Source: Pochonia chlamydosporia 170
Taxonomy: Eukaryota > Ascomycota > Sordariomycetes > Hypocreales > Clavicipitaceae
Length of the DNA: 64,000 bases
Direction of reading: 5' to 3'
Assembly (NCBI RefSeq): GCF_001653235.2
Contig: NC_035791.1
Span: forward strand, 124,001 to 188,000
Part shown: one piece after another, positions 1-12,512 of the stretch
How positions within the stretch are numbered: position 1 is the first letter of the stretch
Layout: each line of letters begins with the position of its first letter
Notes under the pieces: model-generated
What the model was told of the DNA's origin: nothing
The model's input: only the letters and a program-made list of their open reading frames with translations
Databases searched by the model: none
Made by a program: the position numbers and the translations under genes

Positions 1-1507
1 GCATGAGGACGAGTGTCGAGAGCGCCAGCGCAACCGTGCTCTCTGGTACCAGAGACCTGAAGGAAAGGGTGGTCTTGTTCCTTCCGAAGTAACCTGTGAT
101 AAAAACAAGGCTCCATGTAATACGACACAGCATGTTGATAATGTTGGCCAGAACAAGGCCGCGGGCTCCCAATGGAAATACGCTCATGAAGACGAAAGCG
201 GATGTGGCAAAGGCAACTGAAAAGACGGCCATCCACATCGATTGCTTGTGCACCTCGGCTTCTGATGCGACAGATGCAACAAAGGACTCAGTGAGACCAT
301 TAAGTGCAAGGAAAGGAATGTAGAAGCAGTACATGCTGAGGACATCGCCAGCTCCTGCAGCTATCCACCGCCCACCAGCGACAATGGCAAGTAGTGATGG
401 TGCAGCGAATGGCCCAAGACTGACAATGACTGCAGATAGAAGAATGTAGAGCCTCGTGAGAGTCTGGAAACTTTTCTTTGCTTCTTGCACAGCTGGCGAC
501 ACGGTTTTGGCTACCGTTTTGTCGGAACTGGCGACTAGCAACCTGGAGAAATAGCTGCGGCTGCTTTCTTCAACTGGTTGGAAGAGCAATCGCGCCAAAA
601 GGCCGCCATAGTTGTTCGCCAGTGCATAAACACCTTGGATGTCTGGTGTCGAAAGAAGTGAGATGAGAAAGGTGTCGCCCTGGGTGAGAAGGTGTTTCAC
701 GACGCTTTGCGCCATCATGCTCCCCGCAAGCGTCAGGGTCGGCTTGTAGAGGTATGTGCCGAGAAAGCTATTGTCACCGGAGACAGGTCTAGGTAGGAGT
801 GAGAAGCCCATCGACCTTGCGAGACCGTATCCTGAGTGGAGGTAGACAAGGAGCAGGGATGCACCATAAGTGAGTTGGCCAAGAGCAAATGGCAAGACCC
901 CGAGTTCGAGATGTCTTTTGGACGCCCAGACCGCAGAGCCGAAGACAATGATGCATCTAAGAAATGTGGCTATAGCCTCCGCCGTGGCTCGGGTACCGAA
1001 TTGCAGTCTTGTTTGCATGAGGACGAAACATGGTTCCGAGACAAGCTCAATCATGGAAGCCAAGCCATATAGATAAACCGATTGAACCAGATACGGTGTC
1101 TCCAGAGTCGATTGATTCGCGTACGCGAGATATGTCCATCCCAAACCACCGCTAACAAAGAAACCCAGCACGATGGCTAAATATCCCAAATTAACGACGG
1201 CTTGGCTCTCCCCACGCTTGTCCATGGTCAATCCTTCACCTGTCTCCTGACGCTGTATGGCAACACGCAAGCTTTCACGCGCGAAGAACAAGACAGAGAG
1301 GTAGTAAACCTCGAGTTGAGTAGAGAGGCCTAGTAACGGTGCGGTGAGAAAGCGTAGGAGGAGCTGGTTTGCGACAAAGGTGACGAGGCGGGAGATGAGT
1401 TGCAGCACGATCAACAGAGACGCGCCTTTGACCATGGATGGGCGAGGCGAGGCGGTGCTAGAACTGCCTTTGGCATCATCATCTGGCGTCCTCGTAGACG
1501 ACGCCAT
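1..1507 (-). CDS. rft1: RFT1 oligosaccharide flippase, partial (C-terminus beyond window)
   Basis: Multi-pass ER membrane protein of the RFT1 family, linked to translocation of the Man5GlcNAc2-PP-dolichol intermediate in N-glycosylation. Reading minus from the ATG at 1507, the frame stays open for 502 codons to the window edge with no intron seen. Family landmarks are visible: an N-terminal stretch with [20 protein letters not shown], then [12 protein letters not shown], and [10 protein letters not shown] about 145 residues in. Hydrophobic segments alternate throughout. The first 24 or so residues are a Ser/Pro/Asp-rich leader. Family members usually run somewhat beyond 500 residues, so only a short C-terminal piece should be missing. 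Identity is from recognised motifs; the exact role of RFT1 as flippase is debated in the literature. Confidence 0.93.
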   Translation of the reverse strand, partial: MASSTRTPDDDAKGSSSTASPRPSMVKGASLLIVLQLISRLVTFVANQLLLRFLTAPLLGLSTQLEVYYLSVLFFARESLRVAIQRQETGEGLTMDKRGESQAVVNLGYLAIVLGFFVSGGLGWTYLAYANQSTLETPYLVQSVYLYGLASMIELVSEPCFVLMQTRLQFGTRATAEAIATFLRCIIVFGSAVWASKRHLELGVLPFALGQLTYGASLLLVYLHSGYGLARSMGFSLLPRPVSGDNSFLGTYLYKPTLTLAGSMMAQSVVKHLLTQGDTFLISLLSTPDIQGVYALANNYGGLLARLLFQPVEESSRSYFSRLLVASSDKTVAKTVSPAVQEAKKSFQTLTRLYILLSAVIVSLGPFAAPSLLAIVAGGRWIAAGAGDVLSMYCFYIPFLALNGLTESFVASVASEAEVHKQSMWMAVFSVAFATSAFVFMSVFPLGARGLVLANIINMLCRITWSLVFITGYFGRNKTTLSFRSLVPESTVALALSTLVLM

Positions 1508-2784
1508 GATGATCGCACGATCCTAGATCAAGAAAGGATGTGGCTTGATGCGAACGGATCAATGCGTGAAGTGATGTATGCTTGTCGGTGTTGACATTTT
1601 GGGAGGTGCTTGAGTGGCTGAGTGGCATCTGAGTGGCCGGATGGTGGGGCAACTTCAATGTTGGAGCTGGACAAGGTCCATGCCTGGCTCATTCACAAGT
1701 TCCGCATTTGAAGCCTGGTTCAACTATGCACAACTAGAGAGGAGAATTGATGTCATACTAAGTCTTGGATATTATGAACTCATACCACGACCGTCATACT
1801 GCTGCACGCTTGAATACTTATCTGCGGGAAGGCCGTCCCGTCGTGAGCAATGCAAATGCCGAAATTGACAGCCATGGATGCTCAAAATTAGCACTTGAGG
1901 ACAAGGAACTTCGGTCTGATATAGACTACTAGAGAAAATGCGGTTGATGAATAAATTCTGCTACACATGGACGCTTGCAAACTCTTTGCATTGTAGGCCG
2001 GCTTTGAACAGGTAATTCGATCCCAACAAACATGTGGTTAGGTGCCAACTTGATCAGTTTCTGGAAGACTTTGTTTGACTCCAAAAATGCAGCACTTACA
2101 TCGGGCAGAGATCACGTTGACCCCTTGGAAGGAGCTGAAATCCATTTCATTGGAACTTGACTATGGCGACCGCCTTGACGTTACCAGAGTTCAATGTTGG
2201 GTACACTCTTATTAGTCAAGCACCAGGCGCGTATTTGTAAGCGGCAAGAGACCGGTTTCCTTCAATTGGCTTCTTGATGGAACCCAAGGGCCTAGAACGA
2301 CGGCCAAGACAAGCATTCGGGTCAGAAACACCCATATCCATGTATTTCTGGTGATCTCCACGGACCCATTGTGAGTCTTGTGCCCGGGTAACGTCCCACC
2401 AAAGTGGCCAAAGATCGGATTAAAGTTTATTAGAACCAGACAGGTTTGGAAGAGAGAGTCGCGATATTTGGTTGGTCTCTGTCGGGTAGGAACCTGTCGT
2501 ATTTCTGCTCTTTCGGCTTACTCGGCCAATCGAGGTGCAATTTTGCACAATATTTAGAGCTGCTTTTACTAAGACTAGAAATTTTGCATCATGCTTTGAC
2601 CATACGGAGTCTTAAGTTGCTCTCGCAGGTTGTACCGATGCAATTTAACCCAGAAGCAGTCTGGTGCTTATAAAATATCGTGACAACATAACCATCCTTG
2701 TGAACCTATTAACTCCCTTCCAGGTCTGCCAATAAAACGCGAAAACCGGTTACTATTAGTAAGACTATTGTAAAAGCCCACTCG
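1508..2784. other. Intergenic, no gene seen
   Basis: About 1.3 kb between the RFT1 start and the 3' end of the cupin gene. Short open frames here show no family motifs, and no repeat or RNA gene was recognised. It should hold the RFT1 promoter. Confidence 0.6.
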
Positions 2785-3444
2785 TCATTTTCCCTTCGAT
2801 GTGTTGTCTGTGTAGTATTCTTGGTAGCTTGGCTGGTACCCAAGGACCCAGTATCCCCACCAACTGGTTGTTTCGTAGAAGACACGACTCCATAAGTGTC
2901 CAAGCCATCCCGCCGAGTTCCCAAGTCCGAGTGGTGTATCCGATGCCTTCAGGAAGACCATTAGTTGGAAAAGACTTGGCTCTTGGCCTGCTCTCTTGCA
3001 GTCATCCAAGTAGCCAAAGAAATTTCGAAAGAATCGCTCCTCGCTCACATAGTCCTCTGGACTCAAATGCACATCCATAATCATTGGCTCCGTGGTCGAC
3101 GCGTTGTGTATTGTGTGGTATTCCAGCTTGGGAATAACTGCAGTTTTGAGGCCATGGGGATCATTTGCAGAGAGCGTTACCCAAGGTTTGTCGGTGGAAT
3201 TGCGGAATATATGGCCCTCGCCCTGCACAATACGAAACGCTTCTGCTTGGTCAATGTGATAGTGAAACGGTGGCACCATTATTGAGCGATTCTCCGTACT
3301 CCAAGGGGGATGTTTGTTTCTCAAGAAATACTCCGAATCTTTATTCCCAAACTCAAATGAGGACGCTCCATCTTCGTAAATGACTGGATTTTGTGACGCT
3401 CGGTTTAACCGGGGTGGTAATTCTGATCGCAAGAATCGCAACAT
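2785..3444 (-). CDS. Cupin (RmlC-like) domain protein, 219 aa
   Basis: Single-exon gene with an ATG start at 3444 and TGA at 2785. A complete cupin signature is visible. Motif 1 is H61-Y-H63-(x4)-E68-(x6)-G75 (FHYHIDQAEAFRIVQG). Motif 2 is P105 followed by H110 and N114 (PKLEYHTIHN). These residues form the usual metal site of the cupin beta-barrel. The C-terminal third is Trp/Tyr-rich and only moderately hydrophobic, with no clear signal peptide. Substrate and reaction cannot be told: fungal cupins of this size include dioxygenases, isomerases and proteins of unknown function. Neighbours on both sides are also on the minus strand but unrelated, so context gives no pathway. Confidence 0.75.
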   Translation of the reverse strand: MLRFLRSELPPRLNRASQNPVIYEDGASSFEFGNKDSEYFLRNKHPPWSTENRSIMVPPFHYHIDQAEAFRIVQGEGHIFRNSTDKPWVTLSANDPHGLKTAVIPKLEYHTIHNASTTEPMIMDVHLSPEDYVSEERFFRNFFGYLDDCKRAGQEPSLFQLMVFLKASDTPLGLGNSAGWLGHLWSRVFYETTSWWGYWVLGYQPSYQEYYTDNTSKGK

Positions 3445-5386
3445 CTCAAAAGATGCAAAGCATATAGCCTAGAGCAGTGCAGTAATTAATCCAGTCAAGT
3501 TAATTAACAGAAAGACATCCCAAGGACTCTTCGTAGTATAAATATTTCTTTTATTGACTCAGGTTAGACACACCATGGCTCTGGGATGTCTCGTATATAC
3601 AACCACATAGCATAAGCTTCATAAGCAGTGGCAATTTATTGGCTTGGCAGTCGGCTGATGGCGGCCCGCCAACCCCCAAAAGAGTGCCGGAAGCTCATCG
3701 CCATCGGGGTATTCGAAGCATGAGTCGTGGTATTGCGCCACAAGGCATGTATGCATTATCCGATCCGGTGTTAGTGCGGGAACACGGAACGTCGGGAATG
3801 CACCAGCACGGCTCTCCATATGTGCCTTTACTGCCACGCATATATTTAGTTAAAGAGTGCCTTTCTATTCACAACGATTAATATTTCTGTCAGCACACAT
3901 GGTATGCGTCTCCACACTCAAACTCCATTCGACTGACGACAAAGACGCCCGCTTTGTAATGTCGCCGAGAAAGAAGAGGTCATATTTTGAAGACGGGTGA
4001 GATCGTAGTGTCCTGTCTGGGGCGGATAATATAATTATTAGTAATAATACTGCCATGATTCAGGACCCTCTGTGTAGTAACTACCTAGGCCTAAGAACAA
4101 ACTGTGAACAGATATTATGGACTCTGTCATGGACTTATGTGTTGAGCCTGGACATGGGCTTCCATGAGCCTATGGTTTCCTGTGTTAGTTAATAACAGTC
4201 TTGTCGCTGATTTCTTGTGTAGTAGTTCTACCAAGACTCTTTATATGGTCCACTATCTATGTAATACCTCACAAGCATGAAGCGCACTGCCATATAAATA
4301 ACGGGTGTTCTCAGCCAGCAAAAGTGAGACACCATTATACCAACAAGTGAGGTGTACAAATGGTCTTCAATTCCCAACCCATGGACTGCTTTAACATTCT
4401 GAAAACTAAATTTAAATTATTCAACCGAACAAAGGAACGGGCCGGTTCTTTGCGCCCTATCTACGGAGCTCTATCCGACAAGTCCTGCCCCGAATGTGCC
4501 GGAATGTAACAAGGGCAGGATGAGCCGTCCTGTGTAACACCACAGAAAGTGATGCAGACATGTGTGGGAAATTCAGAACCAGCCAGGGAAAACATGCAGG
4601 TGCTTACTAAAGGTCATCCAAAATTAGTTAACGCTATGAACCCCGGAAAACATGACATAGTTTAAAACTTGATATGTGATGCATTTGTCCACTCTTGTCG
4701 ACTAACAACATGGCAAGACCAATTCTTTCTCTGCCTTGTCTTCCTCAGACCAAACACGTTCTTTTTACCGAGGATACCCGCGTCTTAAAGATAGTGTACA
4801 AGGAAGTGCTTGGTAGTTAGTCTTGAAATGCTGTCTGGCACCAGCCTCTGGGCGGGTTTTTTTCCCTCACCACAGCGCAGGCAGCAGATTCGGAAACCAC
4901 AGCATATTCACCGCATGTTCCCAAATCTGTTTAAGGACACTCTACATAGCTAGACGCACAAAGATATGGCTAAGGAGTATACTTGGTTCTGTTGCGAAGA
5001 CCTGCAAGATGTAAAACATTTTCGAAGTGTTAAGCCATCTTGCTTTATCGCGTCCGTCCGACGTGGAGATTCCCACTAAACTGCCGAGTACATTAAATAT
5101 TACAGATTTCAGCGATATCTGTTGATATTCTGGGATTCACATGTTTATTCTTTGTAAATAATATGGCTGATATTACTTTTTGGATCTCTTTTCGCTCCTT
5201 CACCGATGTGCTTACCAATTTTATCAACCTGCTATGGCACCTCAATCTACGCAAATTCCCCCTCCCTAATCTCTTCAAAGTGGCATATCTCTCTCTCGTC
5301 GCGATTTCTCCCTTGACTAGCTATGTAACAGGATGAGTTAATAGACTGGACTTCGTATAACTAATCACGAGCATGCCTAGGGTATT
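3445..5386. other. Intergenic, no gene seen
   Basis: About 1.9 kb between the cupin gene and the 3' end of the MFS gene. Only short frames without recognisable motifs are present. Base composition is moderately AT-rich and no repeat was identified. Confidence 0.6.
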
Positions 5387-7256
5387 TTAAAATGTGGTGC
5401 CCTTGGTTTGCTTGCCGCGTTCCTCCTCAAGCTTCTTAACGTTGATATTCTTCCATGAATAAATGCAGGCTATGCATAAGGGCATCAAAGCCACACCGGC
5501 AATAACCATGAGTCTCATAACGTCTCCCAAGGCAGAAACGATGGCTTCGCGTTCTGGAGAACCGTCTGGGAAGGCAATTTGCTGCTCAATGTCGCCGAAA
5601 ATCGCTAAAGTCTGGTTCTTGGCTGAATCTGGCAGATAAAAATCTAATTTCTCCGGCAGCAAGTTGTTCCAAATAGCACCGGCAATGGACAACCCAATAG
5701 ACGCACCGAAGCCACCAAACATGCCCGACAGAGCTATCACCGCCGCGATTTGTTGGTGTGTTACAGGCGCCATAGCAGCTAAAGAGCTAGTCAAAACGAA
5801 AATCTCGCTTCCAAGGCCAACGAGGAACTGTGTGAAGACAAGCACGCCAACGGGAGCGTCAGGCTGGCGGAAAGGAATGACCAGGGCCGATCCAAGCAGC
5901 ATAACAGGAACACCGCTATAAGCCGTCCACTTGAAGTCTCCTGTGTAGCTGATCAGGAGGCCGACCAATGGCCCAACCACGGTAGAAGTCGTAGAGTAGG
6001 TGTTGACAATGTACCCTGCGTTTTCAAGACTCTGTCGGTGAACAACTCGAAGGTACGAGTAAAAGTATCCGTTCCAGCAGAAGGTGGATAGGAACATAAC
6101 ACCATATAGCAAGCAAGCGCCAATTATGGTGCCCTGTTTTAGGAACTTGAATGGCAGGAACTGAACCTTTGCAACTTTAGCCTCCCAAAAATAAAAGGCT
6201 GGGAAGAGAAGAATACCAAGCACCAACATGGCGATGATATAAGGCGTCTTCCATTGCTGCGGGGCGTATGGAACCAAGTTGAAGGGCAAAAGAATGCAAG
6301 CGAGCGCGCCCATGATAAGAATCATTCCGACTAAATCCATCTCAATAACATGGTACTTGATGGACTGAGTCCAAGATCTACCCGAGGCCTGTCTCTTCTC
6401 GATTGCTCCCTCCTTGCGGGCTTTGCGTAGCATAGACCACATAAGACCGATCGCGGGAGCGCTGCAGACAACTAAGATGATGCTAAATGCGCCAAAAGCC
6501 CATCTGAAGTTGAGATTTCGGTAAAACAGACCTGCAATATTAGGTCCAGCGTAGTTGCCGACGAGCCGAGGGGTGCCATTAATGGCAAATACAACCATAC
6601 GGTTTTTGAGGCTGCTCATGTCGGCCAACATGACGTTCATAACGTACATAATACCAATGTGGCCAACCCAGTACATCGTGTGTGCAGCAACATACGTCTC
6701 AACGTTTTGGGCGGCGGCTTTCATTACCATGCCAATAACACAGACAACCAACATGATGAGAAAACCTTCCGCACGGCCCCAGATATCGACAACCTTGGCA
6801 ATAAAGAGCGGCGCAACCGACCCGATAATGGTAGACATGACACTACCGACATTTAAGAGGCCATGCTTCCCGAAGGATGACGTGATGTAGGGATTGAGAA
6901 TTGAGTCAATCGAGTTTTGAAGATAATCAACGAAAGAGACCAAGTAGAGCCTTTTGTGAGAATATTAGTTGTTGCGCTCAGGCCGGTTTCTTTCACGTTC
7001 CGGCAACTTACAGTGCAAACATGGAAAACAGAGTCTTCTTGGACCAGATAGTGGTAACAGCGCGAACTTGTCTAACACCATCTTGGAATCCGTCCGAGTC
7101 AGAAGCGTTGCCGTCGACTGGTTTTGGGTAGCTAGTAGCCGAGTCGTCCATCACGTTAGTGTTAACCACATGATCACCAGCTTTCTCGACGTCAGCGCCG
7201 GGTGCGACGCGATCGCCATTACCACCCGGTGCTTTCTTTGATTCAAGCGGGTCCAT
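5387..7256 (-). CDS. MFS siderophore-type transporter (ARN/mirB-like), two exons
   Basis: Predicted plasma-membrane proton symporter of the siderophore-iron transporter group of the major facilitator superfamily. Exon 1 is 7256-7012, the intron is 6951-7011 (61 nt, GTAAGT donor, CACAAAAG acceptor), and exon 2 is 6950-5387. The joined frame is 1809 nt, 602 aa, typical for the family. The junction restores ALLYLVSFVDYLQNS, followed by a TSSFGKHGLL-type stretch and KVVDIWGRAEGF, which resembles the KIIDIWGRAEGF segment of fungal siderophore transporters. The N-terminal 70 residues are hydrophilic and acidic; the remainder has many membrane segments. No siderophore synthetase lies nearby, so it may import xenosiderophores. 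The substrate is inferred from family resemblance only. Confidence 0.88.
6951..7011 (-). other. Intron of the MFS transporter gene
   Basis: Donor GTAAGT at 7011-7006, acceptor AG at 6952-6951, and a CTAAT-like branch site near the 3' end. Removal joins the two frames without a stop. Confidence 0.85.
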
Positions 7257-9269
7257 GATGAATCAAATAGAAAATGGTAGACGTCGTGATGGTTGTTTGG
7301 AGACAGATGTTAACCATCAGATGTTGTGTCGCTCAGAATGGAAGGTCGCAAGAGGAATGTGACGACAGCTGGCAACGAAGGAACCTCTGACTCTTTAAGG
7401 TAAATATCCCTGCCTTCGTTCAATATAAAAATGGAGTTCTGCCAAGGGATTTTGATGGACACAGGAAAACTTCTATCCCTGACAGGTATTGGCAAACAAA
7501 AACCGACGGAGAGGTTGTAGGTGGCTCAGTCAATATTGGGGGCCATGTTCGGTTGGGAATGCCAAGTCTGGGTATGATTTTTTTCTTCGCTTCCCAGCTT
7601 TTACGACTACTGGGTGATGGGGCGAGTCTGGTCCGAGGGCTAGACAGGATCAGATAAGATGTACGCGCACAGATTAAATTAAGCTACCAAATTAACCTCA
7701 TAATAGCGTGGAACCTGTGGGACATGCATGATCCTTGTTCGGGTGGCATCGGAACCCAGGCATTAAAAGGTCTTACTCTTAATGGGCATCTCCTCGATGT
7801 CGTTTGGCTTTAACTAGACCTACACAACGGAATACTTTGTACTCTTAGAGTAATTTACGTCTTTCATGCTTATCTGGTATGGTGTCGAGTTTATGTCCTC
7901 TGAGGAGCAAACGCTTAATACGAATTTAACCAGGGCAAAATGAGAATGGCTGCGATGTGGTCGCAAGGACTATGTACAAACTCGACTCTTTTTGTGTCTG
8001 CTCTTTTTTTCTACAGCAGTCATGGCTTTGCCGGTTTCGGAATCGAGGTGGTCGTAGGAAATATACCGTTACTGCTTTTCGTTATGTTATCTTGTCGAAT
8101 TTGGGACATTCATACAGCCATGAGGCTACTGAAGTTTGCATGAGCGACGCTGCTATGGATCTAATTACTGCACATGTGCTATGCTTAGGCTTCTCATGTT
8201 TAAACAGCCAATATATAACCTGTATTTAAATGTGAATGCACTGCCACCTTAACACTTCTGGCTGCGTGTTGTTTTGTGGCACAAGGTGACTGAAGCTGAA
8301 CCCTCAGCGCCAAGCATTTTCACAATTTTGCTCCTCTTTGCCAAGCTTTTAGCGTCACACGGCCTGCGCCACTGCAAGAGTAGCTTCTTTCTTGGAAATG
8401 ATGATTCCCCAGCAGTCTGATTGATAAGATGATTTGATAAAATTTGAGGCATTTCCTCTTGCTTGGAAGTGGAGCTTTAGCGTTGTCTACATATCCTGCC
8501 CTTAGGAGAGAGCGTACGAAAGGTAAAGCACACAAGAAGAAGGCTTGTGGCTTTATCTAATAAAAGAATAATTTAACCCAACAGACTCGAGTAAGCTAAA
8601 GGTCTAACTATTTTGGAGCGAGCCGCCCTAGCCGCATTCTTGTTCCGCAAACTGCTCCTAGAGCACCAGACATCTGTAGGCCGTGTACTTTAAGAAGACA
8701 TTTATTGCTCTAGTTAAAGTACGCTTTTCCCCTGTCCGTCACACCCATAATGTCCATGCGACATGCGTAGGACTTTATTGGTCTCTGCCACGATCGAGGG
8801 TTAGCCAGTTTCTGGACCATGCTTGCCACGTACATTCGCTAACCTTTTAACTGGTGTACCTGGTTGATTGCGTTAGGAAGCACCGTTTCTTTGCGCCTCC
8901 AAGGCAATAGAGCAACTTAATAACACATTTGCATCCACCGTAAAATATCTTGCAGCCGTGGTAGTTTAGTGCATTACATAAAGTGTTGTGCTATGCATGT
9001 GAAGAATTATCCCTTAGGCAATATTACTTATTTTAAAAAACGGTTAAAACTGTAGGTATAGGCTTAGTGTTGCTCTTTAAGCAGGTGTCTAACTAATTTT
9101 GGGCTAATACGGAACAAGAAGATGCACTTGCGTCCCTGGTGCGGTAACCCGGCCTTTTACTTTTCTTGCTATCTTCAATCAACCACAGCCCTCCGTGATT
9201 ATTCCTAGCAATTATACTGAGTCTGCTGTCCCATCAATGAAAGAAGCCTTATACGACACAATTATGCAT
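7257..9269. other. Intergenic, no gene seen
   Basis: About 2 kb. Small frames (for example 7940-8143) carry no signal peptide or domain that I can recognise. It holds the MFS promoter next to 7256 and then featureless, moderately AT-rich DNA up to the P450 relic. Confidence 0.55.
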
Positions 9270-10774
9270 TTAATGCCTTTTGGATAGCTTGAAATAAGCC
9301 TCTGGAGACGCGCTTGCAATCATCAGCTTGTCAACAATCTTGTACTTATTGTCAACAAGTTCCATCTCCATGTTTAATAACATGGAAAAGACCAAAGCAC
9401 AAACTCAAAGCACGGATAAATTAGATGACATCTTACCAGCGACTGCGAGGAAGCGACCCGGACAAGCCCAGCGCCCGAGACCGAAAGCGAGATGGCCTGG
9501 TCCAGTCATACTGGCTGGCTTGCCTCTATCCAGCCACCGCCTTCCATCAAAAAGCTCTGGGTTTTCTCCGGCGTGCGTCAGTTGGTTGTGGGCTAACGAT
9601 GCATTTGGATGAACAGTATAGCCTTTATCAAGAGTATTATTAGATTCGAGCTTTCCTCAAATAGAAGCGAAAGAATACTAACCTTTGGGAACGATGTATT
9701 GACCCAGCTGCACATCATTCACTGCCATGCGAACAGTGCTGAATGTATCACCTTTAGCTCTCATAACTTCGTGGATGAAAGAATCCGTGCGAACAGCCGT
9801 CATGGGTCAAACTTTCCGTATTATTGTGCCAAAGTTGTTTCATTTCACCCAGAATCTGGTCTTGGTTCTCGGGCCGCAGCGCCAGCTCACACAAAATCCA
9901 CACCATTGTGCTTGCACTTTTGTATATTAGTATGCGGAGATCAGTAGAAGAAAGATTCTCACTTACACTTGATGTACAGAAGCAAACATGATACAGATGA
10001 GGACTAGGAAAATTCGGCCCCCGTCCCCGATCCTCAGAGTTCTCTCTGGAGTGGCGTATTTCTTTACCAATAGCAAAAGCAATGTGGCCTTGAGAAATCG
10101 GTTAGCACTATGGCAAGGTAAGACAGGAATTCAACCCACATTCTCCTTTTCCTCGTACGTCTGGGGTTCTTTGACGAGGCGAGTTATTTCTGACCAGATT
10201 GGAGGCCCTAGAAAAAAGAAACAGTCCGAATATAAATCGTCCAATCACGACTTTCAACCTAGAAGGAATGTTAGTCGGATTGGAGCTGGACTTGCAGCAA
10301 TTACCATAATTTATATATGAGTAGTAAGAAGGGAAAGACAATTACCATGTCACAATTCTCCAAAGGTAAGGAAATGTCCGTGCAAAGTACGAGCGATTCT
10401 GGAATATGCCTCCCAACTCAGCCACGTCATTTGCCGCTAGCTTTACAGCGTTGCTATTGGCGCGATTTAAAATTGACTAATAGCAACTTAGAACAGCATT
10501 TAAAGTGATGGGAGTTCGCGCATACATACCTTTCCTAGAAGGAGAACAACCATGGCGTCGGAGACAGTACTTTGACTGTTCTGGTATATTAGTTGGCATA
10601 ATAACTAATATTTGCGACTGCATTTTAAACACCTTACAATTTGCGAAATGCGTATCACCCTTCGAAGGTCCTGTGATTCGTGTGATAAGGCAAAGCGCCG
10701 CTTTAGAGCCGCATCCCACGCGTTATTCACCCACTCTTGCAGGCCTAACGTTGCCTCTAAGAACGATATTGTGA
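9270..10774 (-). pseudogene. Cytochrome P450 relic (frameshifted, N-terminus missing)
   Basis: Several P450 landmarks lie in order on the minus strand. A segment like ...FLGEELCRNEEWL appears as VLLLGKVCMRELPSL near 10510-10560. A helix-I-like FASVH occurs near 9975. The K-helix reads SFIHEVMRAKGDTFSTVRM, with the ExxR residues encoded at 9759-9770. The PERF-like region is ENPELFDGRRW. The heme loop FGLGRWACPGR is at 9453-9485, and the chain ends ASPEAYFKLSKRH at TAA 9270-9272. Plausible introns separate several blocks. However, between the helix-J side (ELALRPENQDQIL) and the K-helix the frame shifts by one or two bases near 9790-9806, with no room for an intron. About 100-130 N-terminal residues, including the membrane anchor, were not found. 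The EVMRxKGDT style resembles P450s of fungal terpenoid pathways, but no terpene gene is nearby. Confidence 0.75.
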
Positions 10775-10916
10775 CGAGGACTACTCAGCCTTAATTAACA
10801 CAGTTGGGGCAATTGCGGTCTCCATTTTGGTCGCAGTGGCATACAGTGGGCAGGAAATTGAGGAAGCCGGGAGGTAGAAAGTCAGTTAGTTAGCGAAGTA
10901 ATCAGAGTGCCTACCG

Positions 10917-12407
10917 CTACTTCTTATTCGTGACTAGCCCAGGGCAACTCACACATGGAAATATATACAGCTGGCCTGAGCCATGCGCAAATGTACCGGG
11001 CGATCCGCGAATTGGATATATTTGTGACTGGCTGGGAGCATTTGCATCAGTCGTAACTATGCGAAAGAAATGTGCTAATTTATATGCCTTAAAGCTTATG
11101 TCACCTTCCTCGTCGACTTCTCCCAATAGCTGATCGAAAGTTCGGGCCTCTTGCAGAAGCTTCTTCGCATCGTGGTTTTTATACCCATAATTATGGATCA
11201 GGCTCTCAGCAATTGGATTTACTAGCTGCAGAATGTCCATGATATTTGGGACGGATTCTTGTAGTAGATCCTATTGCCTCAAGCATGCTAACTGTGATGG
11301 TAGTATTCCTACTACATAAGCACGGTTGGCACCTCTTTGTTATGAAGGATAGACGGAAGTTTGCAGCCTTACATTATCCCAGCAAACTCTAAAGAGCATA
11401 AAATCAATATGCTCGGTCCAAGTGTGTTCATAAGTATCCACCATCTCTTTCCAAATCGTTTGCAATTGTGAAATTTTGCCCGCAGTCTAACCTTCTCTTG
11501 CGAGGAGGCAATGTTCCATTCCAGATGTGTGTTTGCAAGGATGTTATCAATTACGCAACTGATTGTCCCCCTGCCCACGCCCGTTGCAGCCTTTAGACTC
11601 TTAGATGCCCCTTCCTTCCATTCGCGGTAGGTATTTTCATACTCGAAATAGAGCAAGACCATTGCTATCCTACACCGTATTGCGTCATCCCGCATACGCG
11701 TTTCTAGCTGACAGACGCACTGATATGTCTTCTGCAAGTTTTCATATTCGTGAAAGCCTGGCGTTCGGTACGGTGGCACTGTGTTATACCACCTGAGAGC
11801 CAGCGCGGGAGGTTTGTTTCCAAAAAAGAAAGGTAGTCGGTTCGAATGCAGGTACGAGCCGCGGAAATCACCTTTAGCATAGCTGTGTCAGGCAAGGCGC
11901 TGCTAGTGCCTTTAATGGTGCTAGTTTGTCCGTCGCTGCTAACTGAGTGTATGACACCAAGGACATCGAGCCCGGATGCCCCTGAAACAGACTGGGCTGA
12001 TAAAGTGTTCTCGTCCTTACGTGGCGCAGTATCTTCTCTAATCTGCCAGTAATCGGGCAAACCATACTCGGCATTAAGCGCAGCAGATGGAGAAGATTCG
12101 CTTAGTTCCATAATAACAGAATCCTCGGGGCAGCTAACATATAGAGGGGTCTGTATAATATTTGTCAACTCAAAATGCTGATCGTTCAGATGTTTATCGA
12201 CATTGCTGCTAGTCGGGAGCCCCTTTATTTCATAATAGACTGCCTCGCAGTTCGGGATTATCATGGAATAATTTGGCAAGACCCCGGTAGCTGCTGCCAT
12301 GCTAGAAGTCAGCCTGGTACCAAATCGCAAGTGGAGTGGCAAGCAGGGTACATACTACCATGGGACGACGTGCCGGGCGCATCGAAATAAATCCCAGGAC
12401 TAGCCAT
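10917..12407 (-). pseudogene. Unidentified fungal gene, probably damaged
   Basis: Long minus-strand open stretches follow each other in different frames: 12300 to 11704 (about 198 residues from the ATG at 12300), 11779 to 11369, and 11240 to 10917. A possible first exon starts at ATG 12407 (MASPGIYFDAPGTSSH). Conserved-looking pieces include YENLQKTYQCVCQLETRM, REWKEGASKSLKAATG and KFHNCKRFGKRWW. I could not assign a family. Frames 11704-11779 overlap without a convincing intron, and joining the putative first exon to the next frame gives an early stop. It may therefore be a decayed gene, or a gene whose introns I misread. Its 3' end is close to the P450 relic on the same strand. Confidence 0.4.
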
Positions 12408-12512
12408 TTGTTGGGTGCTAGTTAACTCCGGGCCATGGAGGCGCGTCTTGAGAGCCGGAATTTGAGTTAGCATTGTTCATACAATTAGCGAAAGTGAACC
12501 CGGTTGCAGACC

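Noticed and set aside
7940..8143. Plus-strand frame of 67 codons with a hydrophobic middle
   Set aside because: No convincing signal peptide, domain or context; likely chance.
10612..10794. Plus-strand SCDSCDKAKRRF, resembling the start of a Zn2Cys6 cluster
   Set aside because: The rest of the zinc cluster does not follow, and the minus strand reads as a P450 segment (LQEWVNNAWDAALKRRF).
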